A stretch of 64,000 bases of DNA from Aedes albopictus (Eukaryota > Arthropoda > Insecta > Diptera > Culicidae): positions 481,424,252 through 481,488,251 of the forward strand of contig NC_085137.1 in assembly GCF_035046485.1 (NCBI RefSeq), in the 5' to 3' direction. The position numbers and the translations under genes are program-made. How positions within the stretch are numbered: the stretch's first letter is position 1; every line of letters begins with the position of its first letter. A model generated the notes under the pieces. The model saw only the letters and a list, made by a program, of their open reading frames with translations, ran no database searches and had not been told where the DNA came from. Below, piece by piece: positions 21,990-32,882 of the stretch.

Positions 21990-24900
21990 TATCAGTGAAA
22001 ATTAATTTAAGTTGTTTTTATACAGTTGGAAAAGTGCCTGGAAAATTCTCATGGACTTTTTATTGAAAAAGAGTTTATTTCTCAATTACAATTAAAAATA
22101 ATTCGTAACAAATAAATAACAATAAATATTTTTGTTGCTTGGACCATGTTGTTCTACTCTGTATAAGTTTTCGTTGAGGTTTTCGTTTTAAATTTGAGTA
22201 CACTAGATGTTTCGGTTATCTAATGTTATTCGCTAAACTACAATGACTTGTACTAGTCCTATTGTTCACGTGTTGATTAGAGAACTTGCTATTGATGATC
22301 CGCAGAGTAGAGTTTTTACACCGGCAGACTTACGAAGCACTAGACTGAGAACTAGTCATACTTTGACTTCCGTTGACACACGCGTACCGAACAGGGAGGT
22401 GATATCTCAGTGAATTGTGAACGATTTATGGTATGGATCATATGACCTAAGGTCTGACTTGTGATATTTGGCCATTGTTTGAAATGATTGATGATAGATC
22501 TTATCAACAGCTGCCAAGCAATACATACCAGGCAGACATCAGAGTGTTTGATTCTTATCATAAAATGTGCATATCATTCTTACGACCGCTAATGCTTGTG
22601 AATGCTGGATATTAATGTTAGCGGGAAATATAAAAGCGAAAACTGATTACAAATAACAACAAATATTATTAAATTTTCATTATAACAACGTTTCATTTGA
22701 CACCATTAATTGTATTTGTATTGTAAGATCAATGAAAAAACATTAGGATGTATTGTTTTCTTTTGAAAATTGCCCTAAAAATGTCTCATAAAAACACAAT
22801 ACAGTCTATAGTTTTCCGCGGAAAAATGTATGAAAATTTTCTTAAAAATTTTATGATTAAGATACATAACGACAGATAACGACCACCGTTTTTTATTGTA
22901 AAGTGCCAATTACCATTCGCCGAATGGCTTATAACAATAAGGGTGATGGTGAGTGTGCTGTGCAAATTATAATACGTTTAATGGTGAATAATTTTCGAAA
23001 AAAATGGTGTTGTACCAATAAAAATTATCGTATTTTTATGATATTTTTTTTATCAGGGTGGGTTTCTTACATATACTTTAAAAAAATCCATTTTCGGTGA
23101 AAGCCATTTCTAAAGTTCTTCACACACCGACGATACTTGTTTTATTCAATCATGTCCAATATGTTCTTTTTGTTCGGCAAATGTTCGGAATTTCCACCTT
23201 CATAAATTGTTTTAGCTCGTATCATGCGAAGTTAAAGTTTAGAAACCGTTGCCAACGAGCTAGAGCACATTTGGCACCCCCTGTTCCAGAATCGCGCGCG
23301 CTGGATGTAATGCAGCACGCGCGCACTGCATTGTCCGAATATCTCTAGCTGGGCAAGTTGTTCCCAGCCCAGGATATAGGTATGATAAAATGGAGACCAT
23401 ATGCGTGCATGCCGCCATTGGGCGCATGTAAAATGTACGCATATCGCCTCTACTTCAACATCCTATTCAACATCTTATACGAGCACTGGTTGACTAGGAT
23501 TTTATTATGGGCTTGGCAAAAATCCAAGGCACATCTTCTAATTATATATAGCTTACCCTGAAGCGCGGTTCAGCATCATCGTCAACCCGAAGATCGAATC
23601 TTATTTGGTCGAATTCAGCAAAGAAAACATCAACGGCAGTTCAGAACGTGCCCCAAGCCATATATTTTGATTTTAAAAATTTTGATTCCATCGTGTTTAT
23701 CAGACGTTTTCCGATCGAAAAAGTTTAACTCCCCAAGGTAATTTGCGTCGTTCCTGAGATATAGCGTTTTTAAGAAAAAATATTCATTTTTTTTCATATA
23801 ATGTATCATATAAAATCAGGTGCAGTTTACAAATTTCGCAAAAAAAACATTATTCGATGCCATATAAAGACGTTTTGTGCTGATTTAAACAATATCAAGT
23901 ACAATAAGGATTAAAAAAATGTGACAGTGTTGCCAGTTCATCTATTATGAGTCTGTCGTAATGGACTAGCATAACCTGTTGAACTAAAAAATGTATCTAT
24001 TGAGATCATCAATTCTAAACAAATTTCATATATTTTAACATTATCTGAAGTGCTGCCAAATGTAATATTTATTGTAGAAATCTTAATTTTATGAGAACTA
24101 TAGTATAAAATCTAATTAACAGGCCAAAAGTATTTTTTTTTTCATTTGGGTTTAGTACATTTGGCAACATCGACGTAAAATATACTCAGGAAAACATTTG
24201 ATGGATGTATTTATAAGCAACAGTGCTGAAAATGTCATTTCAATTTAACTACATTCAATGACCCACAGCTAATTTCAAAAGCTGAACCTGAAAATATGGA
24301 ATATGATAAAACATGAAGTATGATATCCTTTGGAATTAGATAATATTAGAAACTACGCACCGTCGCGCAACTGGTAACTCAACTTTTCAGTATTTTTTTT
24401 TTTATATTCGAAGGTTCAACTCCTTATAAAAATCCCTGTAAAAATATCTTTTGATTAATTTTTACGGCAGTGTTGCCAAGTATGCTAGTATTCCGTGGAA
24501 ACGCAAACAATAGGTGCGGGGATGCTTAGTATTGCGTTTACCCTTACTGTGAATGCATCACCCCTATGAGGGGATCGCAGAATAATAGATCATGTCCTTT
24601 ATTGTCCCAGGCAGAGAAGTGAAGAACAGTGCTGAGTATTGTGTTGTCTCTTGATGTGATTGCATATGGTATGAGTTTTTGTTTGTTCTTCGTGGCGATG
24701 AATGAAATAAAATTTCTGAGTGAAATGGATTAGTGACGTTTGCTCCCTAGAGGGATGGTAACTACTTTTATTAGGCTTTTTTAGCATGGAAAAGAGATCG
24801 GTTGTACGCGAAGGTTGATTCCGGTAAATCAAATCGATTGTTCGATCAATTATAGGTGACTCCCAGATCGACAATGTATCGTATCATATTAAGGATCGGT

Positions 24901-25368
24901 ATATTCGCCTCACTCCATTCATATTCACTCCTCTTTGCTGAATCGAATCGAGAAAGATGCAGCAAACGAATTGTCGTAATCAAACACGCAACCCCATCAC
25001 CAGTGGGAAGCCATGCGCAAGTTGCTTGACATGGATATTCGTTGCCGTTCGTCGCAGTTTGGATCGCAAGCGAATGAAAGAAAGGCGAATGGTGAAGAAT
25101 GCTGGTGAGTGATCGAAGTGGCTGCTGTCGTAGCTGACAAGCAAACACACAAACTAAAGCGACAATCGTTCGCTGCGACCAATCACGGAGTAACAATCAT
25201 AAATTGTGTTGCCATCTATCAGGGGGCTGTTATGGTCTTCTTGTTTTCTTACCCCGCATTAAAATTATGCTGCTGTGTTCAAAGATAGGTCGTCAGCTTG
25301 AGCCCTACGCTTGAGCCGCTGTTATGCTGGCTACGAAAACTTTGCATTGGTGGGATGCTCATACTCAT
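21990..25368. other. Gene-poor interval of about 3.4 kb
   Basis: AT-rich with no supported coding frame, promoter or long repeat. Short GC-rich words (GCGCGCGC, CACGCGCGCACTGC) occur at 23290-23330. From 23930 onward TGTTGCCA/TGGCAACA words recur (about 23930, 24163, 24470), hinting at scattered MITE ends. Frames up to 116 codons near 24846-25196 overlap each other on one strand and show no motif. Confidence 0.5.
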
Positions 25369-25497
25369 GCAGTGTTGCCAATTATGCTCGATATGTATAA
25401 AAAAACATAAATCATTTGTTTTCATTTGGTGTTATCTATTTACGGAAGCTTTCGTATAAATTAGATGTTTACAATAAAAATGACATGTGTGGCAACA
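25369..25497. mobile_element. Small MITE with CAGTGTTGCCA ends
   Basis: CAGTGTTGCCA at the left and TGGCAACACTT at the right are inverted repeats of about 10 bp around 110 bp of AT-rich DNA. Target duplication is not clear. Confidence 0.5.
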
Positions 25498-25630
25498 CTT
25501 CCGTCTACAACATTGTAGTCATTGAATAAAATGACAATTGAAAAGAATTTCACAATAGATACAATTTATATTTTAACAGTTTATCCTATTCGTTTGCAAT
25601 AAACGTATTTTTTTATTGCTAACTATCGAA

Positions 25631-25808
25631 CCCAAGTAACACACTTGTCACCGAAGAGTCACGGCGGCGCAGGTTTTTGTTGCGCAGAAGTTACTGTGAC
25701 TTACTTCTAGCAAGTAAGTGTTTATTTGTTAGAAGTAAGTCACAGTGACTTATGCGCAACAAAAACCTGCGCCGCCGTCACTCTTCGGTGACAAGTGTGT
25801 TACTTGGG
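25631..25808. mobile_element. Near-perfect palindromic MITE (178 bp)
   Basis: The ends CCCAAGTAACACACTTGTCA and TGACAAGTGTGTTACTTGGG are exact complements. The inner arms (GGCGGCGCAGGTTTTTGTTG and its complement) also pair, around a loop near 25710-25730. No certain target duplication. Confidence 0.8.
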
Positions 25809-26075
25809 AACTAACAATAAGGCAATCCATGAGACAGATGCGATCAGCTGATTTTTTTTGTTTACCATGTATTTTTGACAATCGATGATCGGGGTGACAG
25901 TTGAACACAAAGGAATTTGTTAAGCACCGACGACACTTGACGAAACTTTGTTAAGTTGTACTCACACTGTGTTTACAGTTTTGGCTGTAACCCCCATTGC
26001 GAAAAGTCGTCATGGATTGCCTTATAACTGTCCATTATCGGGTCATTTTGTCAGATAGGACCATGAACAAGAAAA
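25809..26075. other. Intergenic, nothing recognised
   Basis: No gene or repeat boundary is supported. Confidence 0.4.
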
Positions 26076-26326
26076 CACAGACAAACAGGCGTAACATTGG
26101 CAAAATTTCCATCGACCACGGTTTTACCGATTTTTTTAAAGCTTCATAGTTGTAGCTTTCACAATCAGAAATGTGCGCATCGTTTGACGTTTCACACTAG
26201 TGCCTTCTGTTGACGATATTGCACAATGCAGTGTATCGTGAAACATTTCCACCAGGTGATGGTAGTGTGAATTAGGCGATGGATTTTCACGAAAATTGTT
26301 CTAGGTGTTACGTCTGTTTGTCTGTG
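26076..26326. mobile_element. MITE with CACAGACAAACAGGCGTAAC ends (251 bp)
   Basis: The right end GTTACGTCTGTTTGTCTGTG pairs with the left end at 19 of 20 positions. Inner words CCATCGACC and GGCGATGG extend the pairing. No coding frame. Confidence 0.7.
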
Positions 26327-27283
26327 AAGAAAAGGTCAACAACAAGGTCGTTAGAGAAGATGTGTATCGTTTTATCTTGCTTACACATCTTGCAATCCAC
26401 ATGGTGCGATTTTTCAGAATAACCTGTACATTGTCAAACACTTGAAGGTTAGGTTTCATGGTACAATAAAAAAGGTAAACTGGCAAAATTGAAAAATATG
26501 ATATCTGGCAACACTGTATCAAAAAAAATTATATTTTTTATGGATTCCCTGAACGATTTCCTTCAAAAAAGCCGAAGGTCGGAAATGTGTATGTGCAATC
26601 GTTTCAATGATAAAAATAAAAGAAAGAGAGTATAATTTTCATATCGGACAAAACGAGGGGTGCTGCCACGGGCCGAGGGGTGATCCGATCGGCACCAAAA
26701 TTTGGATTTTTTCCTTTTTCCATCTAAACAAATGTTTCAGCCAAATTTGGTTCAAATCCGTGATGGTCGATTGCAAGCGGTCGGTCACTTGGCGCGGAAT
26801 GACCCATATACGGTAGATTAGCATTTAATGACCTGCTGTTAAGGCACATGTAGTGCCGAATTAAGGTTCAATTGAGAACGGCAAATGTTCCAGAACTAGA
26901 AAAGCACTTTTTCCCTAAATGATCCACAAATCGAATAAAATAAGAATGTCTGATTGTTTATTTAGTCAATTATGACAATCGGACACGCTGGTTTTTTTTC
27001 GCTTCTTCGTCGTTTTGGAGAAAAGTGCTTTTTCAGTTTTGAATAATATGTGATTCTCATTTGAGCCTTAATGCCTTTTTAACTGCTTATTGGTTACCTG
27101 TGTAGGCTTAAGCGCCTTTACCCGCTCTCTGAAATGAAACAAAACAAAATACGGTTCTCTGGGAGTAGGGGAAGTGCAACCAAACAAAAATATATGCAAT
27201 AGTTATTATGTTCCTAACGACCACTCATAGGCGCTGTCCATAAACTAAACTAAATGTTGTTGATTTGTTTAAATTTTCACCTA
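26327..27283. other. Intergenic with a small inverted repeat
   Basis: GAAAAGCACTTTTTCC (about 26896-26912) and GGAGAAAAGTGCTTTTTC (about 27017-27034) form an inverted pair about 140 bp across. The block GGGTGATCCGATCGGCACCA (about 26679) sits in a 69-codon frame that I do not recognise. No gene is supported. Confidence 0.45.
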
Positions 27284-27466
27284 GGGGAAATTACCTATTC
27301 TCGGCCGTTTTGTTCTCTTCGTCTTTGGGGTTTTTTTGGAATCTATTGAACTCAGAGTTGGTCTCAAATCCTTCCCAACTAAGCTGAACTATATGGCCAA
27401 GTTTCAGGCAATTTTGCTGACGAAAACCCCTCATGACGAAGAGAACAAACCTGCCGATAATCACCC
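27284..27466. mobile_element. TA-flanked small inverted-repeat element (183 bp)
   Basis: The ends GGGGAAATTACC and GGTGATTATC (complement of the right end) are followed by the shared word TTTGTTCTCTTCGTC, which is exact in both arms. TA flanks both sides (27282-27283 and 27467-27468). Confidence 0.7.
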
Positions 27467-27574
27467 TATATGGATTTGCATTATGCGATTTTCACAGTTA
27501 TTCTGTGTATCCTCGGAGTTTTCCAACCGATACCGATCTGGTTTGCTGTTGTTATTTTTTGTGCTATGGATCGC

Positions 27575-27760
27575 AAAGAGTTTTATGCAATTCAGTATCA
27601 TAATTTCTATTTTATATAACTTATTTCAGTATCATAATGGCCAATTTATCCGAACTGGTTCATTATGCAACTGAAATGAGTTGCATAATGAAAAATAGTT
27701 GCATAAAGTTCATTATGCAACTCATGTGAGTAGCATTATGAACATCTTTGCGACCTTCAT
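27575..27760 (+). repeat. TTGCATAATG palindromic repeat, copy 1
   Basis: Several copies of TTGCATAATG/CATTATGCAA in both directions, followed on the other strand by AATTGGCCATTATGATACTG. The copy at 56040-56400 is in opposite orientation and is interrupted by a small MITE, so this copy serves as its empty site. Confidence 0.65.
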
Positions 27761-27789
27761 AATGGAAGCTTTTGAAAAAGCTTGCCCTA

Positions 27790-28142
27790 TACGGTCTGTG
27801 AAGACCATATGAGGTACCCCTTGGTGCAACTCTGATCTGGTGAAGTTCAGGAAACAGTGCAGAAAGAACTGGAACAGCCGACGTTCGGCTGATTCGGAGG
27901 CTTTCAGGTCGGCTCGCAGGGCCTACAAGAAAACTCTCCGGTCTGCTCAACGATCCAGCTGGAAAAACCTTCGTACAAATGATTCCATAGTTTGAGTGAA
28001 GTCAGTCGGTTAAATAAAATCCTTGCGAAGTCTAAGGATTTTCTATTGAACGAACTTCGTTTGCCAAATGGCAATCTGATTTCCTCTGATGAGCAATTTC
28101 TGAAATGCTTATTCAGCACACACTTTTTCGAAACTTTGGATA
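27790..28142 (+). pseudogene. LOA-like non-LTR relic, linker before reverse transcriptase
   Basis: Frames contain SEAFRSARRAYKKTLRSAQR and, after a frame loss, EVSRLNKILAKSKDF and LRLPNGNLISSDEQFLKC, which I associate with the zone before the reverse transcriptase of LOA/Lian-type elements. It continues after the MITE at 28143-28357. Confidence 0.65.
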
Positions 28143-28357
28143 GGGTATCGCGCCACTTGGGCGGTGGCTTCTATATTCGTCTGTTTTCCACTATAACTCA
28201 GTCAATTTTGAACCAGTTGACTTGAAATGTTGTACACGGGTAGATACTATACCTATCACATCGCATTACAAAAATTGTGTCAATTGGTTCATATTTGACT
28301 GAGTTATAGCGGAAAACAGACGAAAATAGAAGCCACCGCCCAAGTAGCGCGATTCCC
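28143..28357. mobile_element. TA-flanked palindromic MITE inside the LOA-like relic (215 bp)
   Basis: The arms start GGGTATCGCGCCACTTGGGC; the right end is the complement of GGGAATCGCGCTACTTGGGC. Inner words TCTGTTTTCC and ACTATAACTCAGTCAA pair too. TA duplications lie at 28141-28142 and 28358-28359. Confidence 0.8.
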
Positions 28358-28359
28358 TA

Positions 28360-29100
28360 TAACATTTTCGGATGAACCTGATGTCTTTACTTGTAGTTTT
28401 GATTCTTTGGCTCCGACACGGTGTATTGTAACTATAGAATCGGTTGAGTGGCACTAAATAGATTTGCAGTTTTGCTATTTAAAAATCTTGGCGGGATATT
28501 ACTGTAAAGTTTGTTCCATAAGTGGGTCGTGCGTCGTATAATGAACCAAAGTGTTTCAGGCCTATCATTTTGACCTCTTCTCTTCTGAAATGCTTAGAAC
28601 GCATTGTGGATCATCACATCCATGATGTTCATCTCCCTAACGTGCCTCTTCATGTGAATCAACATGCCTACCAATCTGGTCAGTCCGCTGTGACTCTTTT
28701 ACACAAGGTTGTTTACGATATCGAGAAGGCATTCGCTTCGGGTGTTTTCTTAGATATCGAGGGTGCCTTTGACAACGTGCCTTTCGATGCCATATTGGAA
28801 GCCGCACGGGGTCATGGTATATCTCTAATGATTTCCAACTGGATTCATAAAATGCTCAAAAACCGAAATCTCTTCTCGATATTGCATCGAGCGGCGATTA
28901 GGAAACTGAGTGTTTGTGGATGCTCCCAGTCCCAAGGGGGAGTCTTGTTACCGCTTTCGTGGAATCTCGTAGCAGATACGCTATTGAGGCCACTCATTAA
29001 AAGCGGTTGATTCTGAAATGAATTTAACTGAACATCGGCATCGGATCGTATGGCAGTGGAGGAAGCATTATGACCTGCTCTCTGAAGAGGAAGACAGCAA
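28360..29100 (+). pseudogene. LOA-like reverse transcriptase relic
   Basis: The frame 28522-29010 holds CFRPIILTSSLLKCLERIVD, NQHAYQSGQSAVTLLHKVVY and FLDIEGAFDNVPFDAILEAA (catalytic Asp motif A), plus SQGGVLLPLSWNLVADTLL. The YADD box expected next is not found; the sequence decays after 29010. Extra residues in CSQSQGG and a stop confirm decay. LOA clade (Lian-like) is inferred. Confidence 0.75.
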
Positions 29101-29296
29101 GGATTAGCTGGAAAATAAACTCGACCAGGACGAAATACATGTTTGCGGGTAGAGACAGAGGCAGACATAGTGATGAATTTGTTGGTGATATTGATTGATA
29201 GGGAAAGAATTATTTGTTTTATGATCAGATCCCTTTAAGAAGATTTGGAATTTGGAAAGTTTGACCAAGTCTTTGAATTTCAGACAATATTGTGCA

Positions 29297-29302
29297 TTTA
29301 TT
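29297..29302 (-). terminator. Poly(A) signal of gene B
   Basis: AATAAA on the minus strand, 46 bp past the stop codon. Confidence 0.7.
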
Positions 29303-29347
29303 TCGGTTTGGTTTGACTCAATAACAAAATATGAATATTCAAACTTT

Positions 29348-30270
29348 TTAGACGTATGGTGGATACATGCATTGGCTGAACTTCATCGACAAGTTCATGG
29401 TGATATCCTGCACATTTTGCTTGATCAACTCTCCGCACAGCTGGTTGCGATTCATGGCGTCGTACTGGTAGTACTGGAGCAGGTTAGCTGCCATGGACAG
29501 CATATAGTTGATGTTGCTAAGCTCCTGGTAGATGTTGTTGAAGTACTAAAATCAGTTGAGAAACGTTTATCTGTTAATTGGTCATGAAAATTTGAAGACT
29601 ATAAAAATGTTACCTCGTTGATGCAGTTAGCGGAAGTGGTAGCGCAGATCTTCAGTTGTTTGTTCATTGAAGTCAAATCACTCTTTGCCGTAGTCAGGAT
29701 TTCCTGCACAGGAGCAACCACAGTGGGAACAGTATCAACCTCAGTCTGCAGGCAGGTTCCGAACTTGGTCAGCTGGGTGGGTACGCTAGAGGCCTGATCA
29801 GCCATCTGTGTCACACAGGTTTCCGCATTTTGTTGATAGGCGTACGAGTTGAGCAGGTTGTTGTAGTACTGCATCATCTGGTCCATGGTTTGTTGGAGAT
29901 CGTTGTTCAAATGGGACAGATCGTTTCCAATGGCCGAGTTGACCTGCTGTTCACCGTAGTAGAACTGCCTGGTGAACCACTCCAGGTTCCACATCATGTT
30001 CACCATGTTGGGCTGTGTGGCTCCATAGGAATCGTTCAACGCTTTGTAGGTGGTGTTCACGTATAGCGAAAGGGAATCGATTTTCGGCATGATTTTAGTG
30101 CGGGCACTGTTCAGGTTCTTGTAGAAAGAGTTCATAACGGTTCCGATGCTTTTCAAGCTGGCCGACATGGAGGTCAAGCCTTGCGATCCGATGGAGATGG
30201 ACGTGTACATCGTGAAGACGCTTCCGCTCAGGAAACCCAGCACACAAACTACGGACAACCAAAGCTTCAT
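29348..30270 (-). CDS. Secreted six-cysteine protein, gene B (subfamily 1)
   Basis: Function unknown. Exon 1 is 30270-29614, exon 2 is 29545-29348, with a 68-bp GTAAC...TTTTAG intron; product 284 residues. Starts MKLWLSVVCVLGFLSGSVFT (signal peptide). Conserved words with gene A: SISIGSQGL, KIMPKIDSL, YVNTTYKALN, FTRQFYYGEQQV and NDLSHLNNDLQQTMDQMMQY. Cysteines at 152, 173, 209 and 216 match gene A exactly; the last two, in NQLCGELIKQNVQ and FSQCMYPPYV, keep the 21-residue gap. The phase-0 intron lies between CINE and YFNN. Start, splice sites and stop are intact. Secreted or lumenal location is inferred from the leader. Confidence 0.9.
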
Positions 30271-30319
30271 TGTTACGTTCGCTGATCTGCAGTTGAGATA
30301 CTAGAAACACCGAATGGGG

Positions 30320-30357
30320 AATGATATCGAAGGTCTGCAGTGCCATGAGTATTTATA
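30320..30357 (-). promoter_or_regulatory. Core promoter of gene B
   Basis: The minus strand has TATAAATA (30357-30350) and TCATT (30324-30320) about 33 bp downstream, then about 50 bp of leader before the ATG. Same geometry as genes A and C. Confidence 0.6.
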
Positions 30358-31540
30358 TCGAGCTGAGGTACAATGAAGAACTTTCATGTAGAACAATTCT
30401 TGGCGGTGGAATGTGAATGACGCAAGTTCAGATGGATGCTTGATGGTTCAGCTTTTAACGATAATCTCCAATGTACCATTTCAGGCAGATTGTTTTCAAA
30501 AATGTGGCGTGTTATCCGAATAGAAACATTTTGATTGTTTTCAAACAGAAACACTAACGAAATGGGAATCCCACTCATGGCCGATAGAAACATGACGAAA
30601 CAAATTAAGAACAATGAAATTATCTTGTTGTCCTCAGTGTTTGAAGGTAATCAATGGAGGAGGTTGAGCGGTTTTCCAAAAATGATGAACAAAGAGCAGT
30701 GCTATTCTTATTATTTTATTTCATTTTCATTTAAGAATAGCTAATGACAAGTTAGTTTATGAACTTTTCACGGAACTTGTCGTTTATATATTTTAGCAGT
30801 TACTTTAATTTTTATATGTTTGAAGATTCTATAACATGCAACAGATAAGCATTTACCAGAACTCAATTCCGCAGCATTAAAGAGAAAAGAGCAGAAAAAA
30901 AATCTGAAAATTTCTGAACAAAAACAGAGTTCTAGAGATTATTTGGAGAAGTATCGAAGTGTTCTTTTGAATAAAGTTGATAGTTTTGGTGCTGTGCGAA
31001 TGAGAAAAATCCGAAAATATGTTCTTATTTTTTTTTGCCCTAAAACAATTTTCCATATGACTGGAACTATTTATGAACCCTCTAATACCCAATCCCGCCT
31101 TAAGACGGGGTATAGATTGAAAATTTTTGTACTTCTTATCTTCTGGACAATTAAAACTTTTATATTTTTGTCTGGAAGTGAGGACTGTTCTATATCTCAA
31201 AATCACCTTTTACCTGAGTGTAGAATTAGCATTTAAGTTAAAATACACAGAAATAAAAATTAAAAAAAAAAACCTTTTACCTCACCTTTCAGATGTCCTT
31301 GTTTCTTTTGTATTGAATTGCAACAATTAACATATTTTCCCCCAATCGTTCTATTAAAGTAAAAGAGTTTAGGGGAGTTGAATACACTTATAAATTATTT
31401 TCCTCAAAATTACATGGATGCGCCTTTCTCGTGCCTTCAAAAAAACCATCCAAACAAAACTTAAGTGACATGTTGTTGAATATCGCTTTTTCATACGTTT
31501 AACAAAAAACCATTTAGGCCGTTTAACAAAAAACCATTTA
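30358..31540. other. AT-rich interval upstream of gene B
   Basis: No supported gene. Frames up to 109 codons on both strands overlap each other and are lysine/isoleucine/phenylalanine rich, as expected of AT-rich DNA. Confidence 0.5.
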
Positions 31541-32448
31541 GAGTAAAGTGGGGCAAAAGTTCGATTGGGGCAAGAGTTTCTTTTGAAGTTTTTGAGCTCA
31601 ATTCTAATTATTTCTTTTGGGTGTCAAGGTTGTTCGACCCCTTTTTGAAAAAGAGTCTTTCACTCCAAAAATTATGAAAATTGATCAATATTTCGAAAAG
31701 TTGGTTGGTTTTTGATAAAAAAAATTGTAACATCCGATGGTCTTTCCAACGCATGGAATGGAATTGTAATGAAATCGAGTTCGATATTTTATTTCGGGGT
31801 GTAACTAGGTATATTTTGAAGATGCTTTAGCATGTATAACTTTTTGCAAAAAAAAAAATTGGAAATCATATTTTACACATAGTGGGGCAAAAGTTCGAAT
31901 TGTGGGGCAAAAGTTCGAGTCATGTGGCAACTTTAGGTATACATAAACCTAAAATTCTGCAAAATGTACATATTATCTCTAAGAGTAATGGAATGATTGA
32001 GAAAATTTGATTAAAGTTTAAAAAAAAAATTGTTTCATCTGAATTTGGCGGAAAACTACTAATTTTTGGTGTAGTAAATTTAACCCTGATTTGGGTAAAA
32101 TCCAGATCGAATTTTAAAGTGTATTCCAGTTCTAACATCAAATATTAAGTGGTTTCAGGTATTCCTATTACCAAAGTGTCAAAATAGTGTGCTACGGTTG
32201 GCGAAATTCCACAAACACTAGATTCGAACTTTTGCCCCAGTGGTGGGGCAAGAGTTCGAATAAAACACACACATACAAAAAGTGTTGTAACTCAAAATTG
32301 AAAAGACATTTGGCGTAACTTTGTTCAGCAAAATTTTAGCTCATGGATGGTAGAATCACCACACGGTATTTATTTATTTTTATCTGCTGCGATTTTTTGA
32401 AATAGGTTGAATTTTCAACTAGGGTCGAACTTTTGCCCCACCTTACTC
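31541..32448. mobile_element. TA-flanked element with GTGGGGCAAAAGTTCGA ends (908 bp)
   Basis: The left end GAGTAAAGTGGGGCAAAAGT and the right end TTTTGCCCCACCTTACTC are inverted repeats with one mismatch; TA at 31539-31540 and 32449-32450. The word GGGGCAAAAGTTCGA or GGGGCAAGAGTTCGA recurs near both ends (about 31568, 31882, 31901, 32243). No transposase frame. Confidence 0.8.
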
Positions 32449-32882
32449 TATTGGCACCAGAAATTATACACTTTATCTGTCTTTTGATGTTTGAGCCTTA
32501 ACCCGTTAACGCCCAAGGTGTCTCACAATTTGAATCTTTCAATAAATTTGTTATCAAAGGTCAAGTTCCAATAAAATAAGCATGATTTGATGAAAGAATT
32601 GGAAGTCTATGGTGTAGTTCCAAAAAAATCTTCATTGTAGGTCCTCAATATCTGATAATTTTCTCGAGTTCTATTTCAGTACAACTTCTACGCTATTGTT
32701 ATATTCTGATCCGTATTGATACAATGCAGCTCTAAACAAGTGAGAGAGATGATAACCACTCATAAAGAATAGAAAAAGGACTTATAAATTGGGGCAAAAA
32801 TATAACCCGATAGACGCCTGAAAGTATGCAATGCATGGTCCATATAATTTCAGTGTTGCAGTGTTCAACATTTCTCAAATTA
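32449..32882. other. Intergenic, nothing recognised
   Basis: No supported frame or repeat. Confidence 0.4.

Noticed and set aside
29252..30066. Plus-strand frames opposite gene B (and similar opposite A and C)
   Set aside because: They are antisense shadows of the secreted-protein exons; splice sites, signal peptides and promoters all support the minus strand.
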